Positions 1 to 7,511 of a stretch of DNA of 64,000 nt are shown here, one piece after another. The stretch is taken from the NCBI RefSeq assembly GCF_001015055.1, contig NZ_BBWZ01000003.1, positions 202,091 to 266,090 of the forward strand, written 5' to 3'. How positions within the stretch are numbered: the stretch's first letter is position 1; each line of letters starts with the position of its first letter. Position numbers and translations under genes: made by a program. The stretch comes from Aneurinibacillus tyrosinisolvens. GTDB taxonomy: Bacteria; Bacillota; Bacilli; Aneurinibacillales; Aneurinibacillaceae. The notes under the pieces were generated by a model, which saw only the letters and a list, made by a program, of their open reading frames with translations, did not search any database and was not told the DNA's origin.

Positions 1-1
1 G

Positions 2-154
2 CCGCTGCCAAGGGTGAACCACCGGTTTGCCAATCGTGTGCCGCAGATAGGTGTGAAGGTTGAGAACAAATGGAGCCGACCTGAATATGTCACTGTAGAG
101 GAGACAGTAAAGGAAGAGAGGGCTAGCTATGGCAAGAGCGATTACACGCGTTGA
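2..154 (+). CDS. Formate dehydrogenase alpha subunit, C-terminal end (partial)
   Basis: Only the last 50 codons are in the window, and the gene begins before base 1. The frame starting at base 2 reads [19 protein letters not shown] followed by [15 protein letters not shown] and stops at 152-154. This resembles the C-terminal tail of the molybdopterin formate dehydrogenases of the YrhE/YjgC type, where an RVP..GVK.E..W segment closes the dinucleotide-binding domain. The next gene, a DUF1641 protein, starts 26 bases before this stop in another frame, as expected for the yrhE-yrhD or yjgC-yjgD pair of Bacillus. The identification rests on this short tail plus the neighbour. Another molybdopterin oxidoreductase subfamily cannot be excluded. 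Confidence 0.72.
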   Translation, partial: PLPRVNHRFANRVPQIGVKVENKWSRPEYVTVEETVKEERASYGKSDYTR

Positions 155-638
155 GAAGCGGATACCGACACAGGCCCAGAGGCAGGAGGAGTCGTTCGGG
201 GACATTCTGCGTGTCCTCAGTGAAAATCGAGAATCCGTTGTCGCCTTCCTCGACATTATGAAAGAACTGCACCAATCGGGCCTATTTGACATTGTTCAAG
301 GCGTTTTAAAGAACAAGCATGAGATTGGAAAAGTAGGATTCGAGTTTATCCAGGTTGCCGGCATTCCTTCCATGCTCAAAAATGGCATTGTTGCCATGCA
401 GTTCTTAAGCAAGCTGGATCCATTGAAAGTTCAAATGATATTAAGCGGGCTGAGCAACGGTTTAGAGAAGGCAACGTCGGAAGAGGACAGCCATACCAGT
501 GTATGGGGGATCGTAAAAGCGCTTCGCGATCCGGAAATTAACACAACGGTTACTTCCCTTCTCGGTTTTCTGCGCGGGATGGGTGAGGAGTTAAACAAGG
601 ATAAGGCGGAAGTGAAGAGGGATATACACGAGAAATAA
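129..638 (+). CDS. DUF1641 protein, YrhD/YjgD-like
   Basis: This 169-residue protein belongs to the DUF1641 family, whose B. subtilis members YrhD and YjgD are encoded directly behind formate dehydrogenase genes. It is predicted soluble and largely helical, with no signal peptide. The diagnostic C-terminal part is [20 protein letters not shown] followed by [12 protein letters not shown] (about residues 122-153). The ATG at 129 follows a GGAAGAGAGG ribosome binding site and lies inside the last codons of the formate dehydrogenase gene, so translation is probably coupled. The function of DUF1641 is not established; an accessory or assembly role for the molybdoenzyme is inferred from the repeated gene pairing. 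A second member lies at 57463-58047. Confidence 0.85.
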   Translation: MARAITRVEKRIPTQAQRQEESFGDILRVLSENRESVVAFLDIMKELHQSGLFDIVQGVLKNKHEIGKVGFEFIQVAGIPSMLKNGIVAMQFLSKLDPLKVQMILSGLSNGLEKATSEEDSHTSVWGIVKALRDPEINTTVTSLLGFLRGMGEELNKDKAEVKRDIHEK

Positions 639-669
639 AAAGCTGCTCTAAAACAAAATGCAGGCAGAG

Positions 670-700
670 AAAGAGCTGTTTCACTGTAAACAGCTCTTTT
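670..700 (+). terminator. Rho-independent terminator after the DUF1641 gene
   Basis: Two 12-base arms (670-681 AAAGAGCTGTTT and 688-699 AAACAGCTCTTT) enclose a 6-base loop and end in TTTT. It lies 32 bases after the stop of the DUF1641 gene and closes the formate dehydrogenase operon. Confidence 0.85.
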
Positions 701-732
701 CTAGTATTTACTCATATTAGTAAGAGACAACT

Positions 733-776
733 GTGAATACTCTATGAATATTCGGTGAACATTTAGTGAATATTTA
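733..776 (+). promoter_or_regulatory. Four 11-bp phased direct repeats, Pho-box-like
   Basis: GTGAA/ATGAA units begin at 733, 744, 755 and 766, exactly 11 bases apart: GTGAATACTCT, ATGAATATTCG, GTGAACATTTA, GTGAATATTTA. On the other strand they read TTCACA, TTCATA, TTCACC and TTCACT. That resembles the TT(A/C/T)ACA units spaced by five bases that PhoP binds in Bacillus. A TATAAT at 821-826 lies downstream, before the yitT-like gene at 876. The repeats are seen directly; PhoP binding is an inference, and the distance to the -10 is longer than usual. Confidence 0.5.
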
Positions 777-875
777 CCCTTCTTACTCATATGTTTTTAA
801 TGGTGACTGTAATTATGTTATATAATTAATATAGAAATACTGTGTTTATCTTATTTAAAGGGAGGAAAATGACGA

Positions 876-1760
876 TTGGAGTATGTAAAGGAACAAAGCA
901 AAACGCACAAAAAGCTATCAAAAACAAAATTAGCAAAACGAATTCTATTTATCTTTTTAGGTGCTGCCCTTGTCTCTGTAGGATTAGAAATTTTTTTGGT
1001 GCCAAATCACATTATTGACGGTGGAATTGTAGGCATATCGATTATTCTTTCTCACCTGACAGGTATGCAGCTGGGAATTTTTCTTTTTTTGCTTAATTTG
1101 CCGTTTTTGCTGCTTGGTTATAAACAAATGGGGAAAACCTTTGCGCTCTCAACCCTCTTCGGTGTAATCGTAATGTCCATTGGCACTAGTTTTCTTCACC
1201 CTGTACCGGAACTAACCGATGACCCTCTGTTGGCTGCGGTATTTGGTGGAATTATTTTAGGTATAGGCGTTGGCTTAGTTATTCGGTTCGGCGGTTCGCT
1301 TGACGGGACAGAAATTGTTGCGATTGTTTTTAATAAAAAACTTCCTCTTTCCGTTGGGGAAACGGTGATGTTTTTCAATATTTTTATTCTCGGCAGTGCA
1401 GGATTCATTTTTGGCTGGGACCACGCCATGTATTCACTCATTGCTTATTATATTGCCTTTAAAATAATCGATGTTACCATCCAGGGGCTCGATGAATCCC
1501 GCTCGGTATGGATTATTAGTGATAAACCTCAAGAGATCGGAGAGGCGCTGCTTGCACGCCTGGGCCGTGGAGTCACGTACTTAAAAGGAGAAGGTGCCTA
1601 CACCGGTGACGACAAAAAAGTGATTTTCTGTGTTGTTACCCGCTTAGAGGAAGCAAAGTTGAGGTCCATCATTGAGGATATTGATGAAACCGCCTTTCTT
1701 GCTGTTGGTTCAGTCAACGATGTCAAAGGCGGGAACTTTAAAAAGAAGAGTATCCATTGA
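876..1760 (+). CDS. YitT family membrane protein (DUF161/DUF2179)
   Basis: A 294-residue integral membrane protein. After a basic N-terminus (residues 1-20) it has about five or six hydrophobic segments up to roughly residue 200, including ILFIFLGAALVSVGLEIFLV and a glycine-rich stretch FGGIILGIGVGLVIRFGGS. A soluble C-terminal DUF2179 domain follows (about residues 210-285, GRGVTYLKGEGAYTG). This is the YitT/YqfU architecture; what these proteins transport is not known. The start is TTG at 876, ten bases after GGAGG at 861-865. An ATG at 869 is in another frame. The gene appears monocistronic, with the -10 at 821-826 and a terminator at 1773. Confidence 0.88.
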   Translation: MEYVKEQSKTHKKLSKTKLAKRILFIFLGAALVSVGLEIFLVPNHIIDGGIVGISIILSHLTGMQLGIFLFLLNLPFLLLGYKQMGKTFALSTLFGVIVMSIGTSFLHPVPELTDDPLLAAVFGGIILGIGVGLVIRFGGSLDGTEIVAIVFNKKLPLSVGETVMFFNIFILGSAGFIFGWDHAMYSLIAYYIAFKIIDVTIQGLDESRSVWIISDKPQEIGEALLARLGRGVTYLKGEGAYTGDDKKVIFCVVTRLEEAKLRSIIEDIDETAFLAVGSVNDVKGGNFKKKSIH

Positions 1761-1772
1761 AAAATAATAGCA

Positions 1773-1816
1773 AGCGCCGGTCTCTCAAGAATGAGGAACC
1801 GGTGCTGTCGTTTTTT
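1773..1816 (+). terminator. Terminator between yitT-like gene and 1822 gene
   Basis: Fifteen-base arms at 1773-1787 and 1792-1806 pair with one G-U and one imperfect position, followed by TCGTTTTTT (T-run 1811-1816). It lies between convergent genes and mainly serves the plus-strand gene. Confidence 0.85.
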
Positions 1817-1821
1817 ACAGG

Positions 1822-2199
1822 TTACCGAACATACTCCGCGTCGTACGAGTTTTCTCCCGCATGCACCGCGAGAAGTGTGTTGGCATAGCCGACCAGCCGG
1901 TTTACCACCTCATCGGCAATAGAATAAACAAGCGGATGAAGTTCAGGCTTATATAAAGCAGGGTCATCAAAAATAATCGTTGTATTGATAAAAATATCCC
2001 GGTTTCCATATAAATTGTAATGAAGTATCGCTTTGCCCGCCGCGCCTTTTGTCCGTGGATCGAGATAACCGGGCAGGAAGACATACCATTCCTCTGCTGT
2101 AGCGGAGCGGAAGTTTTTTGTGAAGGTTAACCCGCTGATTTCCGCCGCGATTTTTTTCTTCATTTCAGGTGTCATCATATTTACGATTTTTTTATTCAT
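1822..2199 (-). CDS. Conserved hypothetical protein, 125 aa
   Basis: I do not recognise a named family for this 125-residue protein. It is soluble, without signal peptide or membrane segment, and starts MNKKIVNMMTPEMKKKIA. The middle contains EEWYVFLPGYLDPRTKGAAG, then GNRDIFINTTIIFDDPALYK, and a C-terminal stretch with HPLVYSIADEVVNRLVGY. The balanced composition and single uninterrupted frame support a real gene. The ATG at 2199 is preceded on the minus strand by a purine-rich AGGACAGATGA stretch. It stands alone, convergent with the yitT-like gene and divergent from the cyclopropane synthase gene. Confidence 0.65.
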   Translation of the reverse strand: MNKKIVNMMTPEMKKKIAAEISGLTFTKNFRSATAEEWYVFLPGYLDPRTKGAAGKAILHYNLYGNRDIFINTTIIFDDPALYKPELHPLVYSIADEVVNRLVGYANTLLAVHAGENSYDAEYVR

Positions 2200-2265
2200 C
2201 TGTCCTCTCGCATCCTTCGTTATATTTCATACTGTCTGTTTTCTAGTGTAACCATATAGAGAGGG

Positions 2266-2271
2266 TATAAT
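2266..2271 (+). promoter_or_regulatory. Probable -10 element of the cfa-type gene
   Basis: TATAAT at 2266-2271 lies 84 bases before the start at 2350, in the only gap available for a promoter between divergent genes. No convincing -35 hexamer is seen 17 bases upstream, so the match is partial. Confidence 0.4.
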
Positions 2272-2349
2272 TTGAAGACAAATTGAATGAAAAAGGAAAA
2301 CTGCGGATACATTGGAATAAAGCGAATAGTAAATGAGAGGAGCATGCCG

Positions 2350-3513
2350 ATGCAAAAGGTTTTGTTTCGCAAGTTTTTTGGTGGGATTGACTCAGCAAAC
2401 TTCCATGTTACGTATTGGGATGACGAAACAGATAAGCACGGGGACGGAGAGCCCGCTTTTTCACTCAAATTCCATAAAAAAATTCCTTTTTCGGCTTTGG
2501 CTTCGAACCCGGTCCTTGCGTTTGGTGAAGCGTATATGGATGGAACGATTGATATTGATGGCCCAATTGAAGAAGTAATGAAAGCGGCCTACCGCAATAA
2601 GGAACAGCTATGGACGAGGAAGCTGCCCCGTATCCCCTCGTTTGCTTCTTTGCGTAAACAAAAAGAAAACGTACAGCACCACTATGATGTAGGAAACGAA
2701 TTTTATTCTTTGTGGCTCGATGATACGATGAGCTATTCGTGCGCATATTTTCGCAGCCCGGAAGATTCTATTACGCAGGCGCAACTGCAAAAAATCGACC
2801 ATGTTCTCAAAAAATTGCAGCTGAAACAAGGAGAGACACTGCTTGATATCGGCAGCGGCTGGGGCTGGCTGATTATCCGGGCCGCTAAAGACTACGGCGT
2901 AAAAGCAACAGGGGTCACGCTAAGTGAAGAACAGTATCGAAAGACGAAGGAGCGCATTCAAGAAGAGGGGCTGCAGGATCAAGTAGATGTGCAATTAATG
3001 GATTATCGCGAGCTCGCGCGGTCCGGACGAACGTTTGACAAAATTGCCAGTGTCGGCATGTTCGAGCATGTTGGGCAGGCCCAGTATCCGCACTTTATGA
3101 AGGCGGTCCGGACGATGCTGGCAGATAGAGGGCTTATGCTGCTGCATACGATTACCCATCCGACAGAAGAGGCACCGGATCCGTGGATTGAAAAATATAT
3201 TTTTCCGGGCGGCTATATTCCGTCGCTGCGTGAGGTGATGCACCTGCTGCCGGATTACGATTTTCATACAATGGATGTGGAAAGCTTAAGGCTTCACTAC
3301 GCAATGACGCTGGATCGGTGGGCTGAGCGGTTTGAGAACCAGGTTGATAAAGTGAGAGAGATGTACGGGGAGCGGTTTGTACGAATGTGGCGGCTTTATT
3401 TGCGTGCCTCTGCGGCATTCTTCCGAACAAGCGGTTTAAACATCCACCAGCTTTTATTTTCGAAAGGATTAAACAATGAACTGAATATGACACGGGATTT
3501 TCTCTATCGTTAA
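2350..3513 (+). CDS. Cyclopropane-fatty-acyl-phospholipid synthase family methyltransferase
   Basis: This SAM-dependent enzyme of about 387 residues is predicted to methylate the double bond of unsaturated acyl chains in membrane phospholipids. Visible motifs are the SAM-binding ETLLDIGSGWGWL, the following YGVKATGVTLSEEQY, and SVGMFEHVGQAQY with LLHTITHP, all typical of the CfaS/mycolic-acid methyltransferase superfamily. The N-terminal about 100 residues form the usual lipid-binding region (AFGEAYMDGTIDIDGPIEE). I chose ATG 2350 because GAGAGGAG at 2335-2342 is seven bases upstream. ATG 2344 would leave one base, and ATG 2287 has no ribosome binding site. It is monocistronic with its own terminator. 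A different fatty-acid-modifying methyltransferase is possible. Confidence 0.88.
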   Translation: MQKVLFRKFFGGIDSANFHVTYWDDETDKHGDGEPAFSLKFHKKIPFSALASNPVLAFGEAYMDGTIDIDGPIEEVMKAAYRNKEQLWTRKLPRIPSFASLRKQKENVQHHYDVGNEFYSLWLDDTMSYSCAYFRSPEDSITQAQLQKIDHVLKKLQLKQGETLLDIGSGWGWLIIRAAKDYGVKATGVTLSEEQYRKTKERIQEEGLQDQVDVQLMDYRELARSGRTFDKIASVGMFEHVGQAQYPHFMKAVRTMLADRGLMLLHTITHPTEEAPDPWIEKYIFPGGYIPSLREVMHLLPDYDFHTMDVESLRLHYAMTLDRWAERFENQVDKVREMYGERFVRMWRLYLRASAAFFRTSGLNIHQLLFSKGLNNELNMTRDFLYR

Positions 3514-3542
3514 TCGCTTGATCTACATTAGGTTCATCAAAA

Positions 3543-3587
3543 GCATTTGCCTGCCGCATAAAAACGGGCAAGTGTTTTTCTTTTTTA
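3543..3587 (+). terminator. Terminator after the cfa-type gene
   Basis: Arms at 3543-3553 and 3565-3575 pair with two G-U pairs, followed by an extended T-rich tract (TTTTTCTTTTTT). Confidence 0.7.
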
Positions 3588-3691
3588 CTGACAACTTTTT
3601 AGTGTTCTCATACAGTTCTGAGCGAATAATTTGTTCGATCCCTGCGAAAGTTGGTAATACAGTTATATAAGGACACAACTCGGAGGGAATT

Positions 3692-5131
3692 ATGGAGAGA
3701 CCTCGCATTCAAGAAAAAAAAGTAGAGACGGCCTTAATCCAGTTTGTCTTTCCTTTCTCTATCCGGAAAGGATGTTCAGAGGCACTAAAAGAACGGCTAA
3801 AAAAAGATGGGTACGAGTATTTTCACCTGGAAAGAACGGAGATGGAAAACAGATATTACGGAGAGGGGTACAAGGTTTCCCACCGGAATATGGAGCGTTA
3901 TTATTTGCCCTTCACAGCGAGCGTTTTGTTCCCCCATTCTGAGGAGCAGGAGGGGTTTCAACGCTATTCAAGATGCCTTGGAACGGACGGTGTTTTATCC
4001 CTCGCTCATAGTGATATAGGCTTTCGCATACATTCTATCGACATTGCTCTCTGCCCATTTGACCTCGGGTTCATTACATACCGGACGGAAATTACGGATG
4101 CAGACATCACATTCAGCGCTGCTCTTGAGTTCGCGAACAAGCTTCGCCAGCTGGAAAATATCTTGCATGACCCGCACTATCCGAATCTGTACGCAAATAG
4201 CAGGAAATACCCGGAAGTGCAGGCGTATTTGCTGAAGGAGCTGGCTTCAAGCCTGCTTCCTTATCTTGATAGAAAGAACGAGAAGGAAGCATACTTTGAG
4301 ACCCTGCCCTTTTTTGTCGATGAAAAAATGCATGTTCAGGCCTTATTTTCTTTTAGGAAGGGCACAGAGCTTAACGAAGTTGACGTTTATCGGGCGGGCC
4401 AGCTGGACGGCGTTGATGAAGATGGAACTCCTTTTATTAGTGCATACAATACCCGCTACATAGAAGCGTACAGCAAGACGAACGGCTATGACAGATGGGC
4501 GCCGGAAACGTACTATATAACGGCCGAGAGTACCTTTATTTGCCTAACGAGTGAAGACGAACGCCGTGCCGTCCAGCTGGCCAACCAAATGTACGGCCCC
4601 TACTATTACAGCCTGCTGTTGAACCTGTTTCATAAAATCGCGCTTTTAAAGCTGTCCAGTGAATATGCGTCCGTCCGAATCGAAAGGGATGAGGAAAAGG
4701 TTGAAGATCTTATCCGCTCGATTACAACCTTTTCTTCCAAGTTCTTTTTTGTCGAGCTTGTTGCGCAAACACAGGGAAGGGAGCTTTTTATTCAGCTAAG
4801 GAAAGTTTTTGGGAACGATGAGTTGTATGAGGATGTAAAACAAACGCTGTCGAGCCTGTACCGATACCAGGAACGAGCCTCAGCGAGAAATAACAATTAT
4901 TTGCTCTTAATCTTTACGGTTTATACTGTCATTACCGGAATATATGGAATGAATCAAGTCATTGAGGATTTGAAAGGAAACATACAGTGGGAAAAAATAA
5001 AGAATTATTCTATTTTTGAATACCTCGCTCTATTTGTAACGATAAGCGGGCTTGTGATCGGAATTTATATCGGGATAACGGCCCTTGCGAAATGGATGAA
5101 AGAGCACCGGAAATATAAAGAAAGAAAATAG
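3692..5131 (+). CDS. CorA-like two-helix membrane protein with YGMN motif
   Basis: A 479-residue protein with a large soluble N-terminal part (about residues 1-400) and two C-terminal transmembrane helices. The first helix ends in the signature TVYTVITGIYGMNQV (about 413-428) and the second is EYLALFVTISGLVIGIYIGI. A basic tail KWMKEHRKYKERK follows. An [Y/F]GMN at the end of the penultimate helix is the hallmark of CorA/Mrs2/ZntB divalent-cation channels, so membership in that superfamily is likely. The N-terminal domain is longer than in CorA (whole proteins usually about 320 residues) and I do not recognise it. The region before the helices (VEDLIRSITTFSSKFFFVEL) could be the long stalk helix. 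The ATG at 3692 follows CGGAGGGAATT. The substrate ion is unknown. Confidence 0.7.
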   Translation: MERPRIQEKKVETALIQFVFPFSIRKGCSEALKERLKKDGYEYFHLERTEMENRYYGEGYKVSHRNMERYYLPFTASVLFPHSEEQEGFQRYSRCLGTDGVLSLAHSDIGFRIHSIDIALCPFDLGFITYRTEITDADITFSAALEFANKLRQLENILHDPHYPNLYANSRKYPEVQAYLLKELASSLLPYLDRKNEKEAYFETLPFFVDEKMHVQALFSFRKGTELNEVDVYRAGQLDGVDEDGTPFISAYNTRYIEAYSKTNGYDRWAPETYYITAESTFICLTSEDERRAVQLANQMYGPYYYSLLLNLFHKIALLKLSSEYASVRIERDEEKVEDLIRSITTFSSKFFFVELVAQTQGRELFIQLRKVFGNDELYEDVKQTLSSLYRYQERASARNNNYLLLIFTVYTVITGIYGMNQVIEDLKGNIQWEKIKNYSIFEYLALFVTISGLVIGIYIGITALAKWMKEHRKYKERK

Positions 5132-5165
5132 GGAGCCAGCGGATTGCGGCTCCCTGCTTTTATTT
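5131..5165. terminator. Terminator between convergent CorA-like and CotF-like genes
   Basis: GGGAGCC (5131-5137) and GGCTCCC (5148-5154) form a 7-bp stem, followed on the plus strand by TTTTATTT. It lies between two convergent stop codons. Confidence 0.75.
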
Positions 5166-5769
5166 ACTGCCTGAATGGGGAAGTTCCCATAGCTGACAGG
5201 GGATTGTACGTGCCGTTCATTGCGTGGGGCTGGTAGATGTCCATTAATGCCTGCATGGTTTGGTTCTGTAAAGTAGGAACCTGATAATACCCTCTTGCAT
5301 TCATATACTGGAATACTTCATATGCTTGCTCGGCGCATGAATTGGCTGCCTGCATCATGGTACGGCGCAGCTGCGGGTCGGCGCATTCGAGAGTGGCATG
5401 CATGCGGTATGTTGCCGATGACTTATGAGCGCCAAGCATGGAGGATGCGATTTCCCGATCATCGAGTCCTCTCACCGAGGAGTTCGGGCTTTCGTTTGAA
5501 GGATTGTGCAGGCCATACATGGGTGTGAAATTCTGCCGGGCCGGGTCCATATATCCGCGGCCTTGTTCCATGCCCCGATTCGCCAGCAGACCAACGATAT
5601 TGTTATATTCCTGCACCATAAATGCGGTTTGATGATCGAGGATGCTTCGCAGCTGCCCATCCTTAATGTACGGACGGTATAACTGGAATTGATTAATGGC
5701 ATTAATGGACCAGGTAAGCACCTCATGGATTTCCATCGTTTCATGGGCGCCTAAATGTCTATGCATCAT
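5164..5769 (-). CDS. Spore coat protein, CotF family
   Basis: This protein of about 201 residues has the ferritin-like coat protein layout of the CotF family (YhcQ, YgzC, CotF relatives). There are two helical halves, each starting with a conserved Glu/His-containing helix (HLGAHETMEIHEVLTWSINA at the N-terminus and ASSMLGAHKSSATYRMHATL in the middle). A tail rich in Gln, Met and Tyr ends the protein. Such proteins are deposited in the spore coat; the exact role is unknown. I chose the ATG at 5769, nine bases after GGGAGG. An upstream in-frame start at 5802 lacks a ribosome binding site. It stands alone, divergent from the trehalose operon. Confidence 0.8.
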   Translation of the reverse strand: MMHRHLGAHETMEIHEVLTWSINAINQFQLYRPYIKDGQLRSILDHQTAFMVQEYNNIVGLLANRGMEQGRGYMDPARQNFTPMYGLHNPSNESPNSSVRGLDDREIASSMLGAHKSSATYRMHATLECADPQLRRTMMQAANSCAEQAYEVFQYMNARGYYQVPTLQNQTMQALMDIYQPHAMNGTYNPLSAMGTSPFRQ

Positions 5770-6094
5770 AATGAAATTCCTCCCTCTTATTGTATTGAAC
5801 AACTATAATATGATCTGCAGCCACCATGAATATGTATGTACCCTCATCCCTACCCGATTGTCTCCTGATGAAAAAGGAATTGCGCGCTGTGAATTTGTGC
5901 ACAATAAGAAGAACTTGGTTTTTCAGAAGAGTGGCTGGAGCAGGTATTTATTGAAATGTATCTTAATGCTGGCAATTTAGATTCATTTGGTGAAAACAGT
6001 GGAAATATCATGAGGGTACCGTATAAATCCAACGAGTACAATGTACATAGTAGAAACAGAACAGTGGACAAAAACAACGGATTCAGGAGGTGAC
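5770..6094. other. Intergenic region between coat gene and trehalose operon
   Basis: 325 bases between divergent genes. On the minus strand CATATTATAG (complement of 5803-5812) fits the CATA-N3-TA pattern of late sporulation -10 elements and could serve the coat gene, but no matching -35 is clear. TGTGA-N6-GCACA at 5888-5903 resembles a CRP/FNR-type box with one mismatch. No convincing promoter for the 6095 operon and no terminator was identified. Confidence 0.35.
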
Positions 6095-6982
6095 ATGGTG
6101 AGACTTATTGCACTGGATATGGACGGTACCTTATTGAACAGCAAAGGTGAAATAAGTGAAGCAAACGCAGCATCAATCAGGGAAGCGCAGAATAATGGGT
6201 GCATTGTTGCGATTGCCACAGGGCGTCCGTATTACAATGCCAAAGCAATGCTTGAACAGGCAGGCCTGTCCTGCCCTATCATTGGCGTAAACGGTGCATC
6301 TATCTTCCTGGAAACGGGAGAGGAACTGCACAGCGTACCGCTGGAACAAGCCCTAGTGGAACAAATTCTTACCCGCTGTAAGCAACTTGATATATATTGC
6401 GAAATATATACGGATAAGTTCGTTTATACAGACGATCTTAGAGGGAAAGCGGCCGTTGAGATTGATATCTTACAGAGTGGCAATAAAGAAGTAAACACAA
6501 AGGAAATTTGGACAGCCATTGAGAACCACGCGCGCCAGACGGGCTTTGTCCCCGTAAGTAATATGAGAGAAATGGCCTTGGGTAAAGGCGTAAAGGTACA
6601 TAAAATCCTTGCCTTCTCCTTGATTAAAGATAAACTGGAAAAGGCGGCGGCACAGTTGGAACGCTTTGGGCTGTCGATTACATCATCCGGGGATAACAAC
6701 ATTGAGATTAATCACAAGGAGGCGAGTAAAGGAAAGGCGCTTGAAGTTCTGGCCGCTTATTACAACATACCGCTGCGCCTGACGATGGCTGCAGGGGATA
6801 ATCTGAACGACCTGTCTATGCTGGCGGCTGCCGGGTTCGGTGTTGCCATGGGAAATGCAAAGGATGAGGTGAAAAACGCCTGTACATATCGTACAAAAAC
6901 AAATGATGAGGACGGAGTTGCCTATGCAATCCGGGCTTTTATTGAAAAAACACAAACTATTGGAGGGAAAAAGGATGTTTAA
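6095..6982 (+). CDS. Cof-type HAD hydrolase (sugar-phosphate phosphatase)
   Basis: A cytoplasmic HAD-superfamily phosphatase of about 295 residues, subclass IIB (Cof/YidA/YkrA type). Motif I is LIALDMDGTLLNSKG at the N-terminus, the threonine motif is IVAIATGRPYYNAK, the lysine motif lies around INHKEASKGKAL, and motif IV is AAGDNLNDLSML. These enzymes dephosphorylate sugar phosphates and related small molecules; the substrate here is not evident. The ATG at 6095 (or GTG at 6098) follows AGGAGG at 6085-6090. Its stop overlaps the start of the PTS IIA gene by eight bases, so it is the first gene of the trehalose operon and may relieve sugar-phosphate build-up. Confidence 0.88.
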   Translation: MVRLIALDMDGTLLNSKGEISEANAASIREAQNNGCIVAIATGRPYYNAKAMLEQAGLSCPIIGVNGASIFLETGEELHSVPLEQALVEQILTRCKQLDIYCEIYTDKFVYTDDLRGKAAVEIDILQSGNKEVNTKEIWTAIENHARQTGFVPVSNMREMALGKGVKVHKILAFSLIKDKLEKAAAQLERFGLSITSSGDNNIEINHKEASKGKALEVLAAYYNIPLRLTMAAGDNLNDLSMLAAAGFGVAMGNAKDEVKNACTYRTKTNDEDGVAYAIRAFIEKTQTIGGKKDV

Positions 6983-7474
6983 TAGACTTTTTGGCAAGAA
7001 AGAAAAACCACTCGATGAAACGATAGTAGCTCCAGTAAACGGAAAGGTTGTAAGTTTGGAGGAAGTGCCTGATCCGGTATTCTCTCAGAAAATGATGGGG
7101 ACGGGGTGGCCATAGAACCGGCAGACGGGGAAGTTGTCTCACCGGTAGACGGACAGATCATTCAGTTCTTTCATACAAAACATGCGATTGGAATCCGCTC
7201 CAATGCAGGGCTGGAGATTTTAATTCATATTGGCCTCGAAACCGTGGCGATGAATGGGGAAGGCTTTGAAGGGCATGTGAAGGAAGGGGATAAAGTAAAA
7301 ACCGGGGACAGGCTCATTACCTTCAACCTTCCCCTTATTAAGGAAAAGGCGGTCAGTACGATTACGCCTATCATCATTACGAACGGGGATATCATTGAAA
7401 CAATTGAGAAACAATATGAAACAAAGGCAGAAAAAGGAAGCACAGGAATTATGCAAATAAAAGTAAAAGCTTAA
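6975..7474 (+). pseudogene. PTS glucose-type EIIA, frameshifted in a G-run
   Basis: The two halves of a Crr-type IIA domain lie in different frames. The first reads MFNRLFGKKEKPLDETIVAP through VPDPVFSQKMMG, then T-G-W-P and a TAG at 7113. The second reads VAIEPADGEVVSPVDG, HAIGIRSNAGLEILIHIGLE (phospho-histidine in ILIHIGLET) and on to 7474. One extra G in the run GGGG at 7097-7100 restores MMGDGVAIEPADG and a 166-residue protein. So this is a one-base deletion, a homopolymer sequencing error, or a -1 slip of the ribosome on GGG-G. The neighbouring EIIBC has no IIA domain of its own, which argues that the gene product is needed. Start ATG 6975 follows GGAGGG. Confidence 0.82.
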
Positions 7475-7511
7475 AAACAAATGTTATCGTTGATGTTTAG
7501 GAGGCTGTGGA

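Noticed and set aside
2246..2268. GTGTAA-N11-GGGTAT as a sigma-B promoter for the cyclopropane synthase gene
   Set aside because: The spacer is shorter than the usual 12-15 bases and the -35 deviates; the overlapping TATAAT explains the site equally well.
5888..5903. TGTGA-N6-GCACA as a fourth Fnr box upstream of the trehalose operon
   Set aside because: One mismatch in the key half-site and no -10 at the distance that would centre it at -41.5 for either neighbouring gene.
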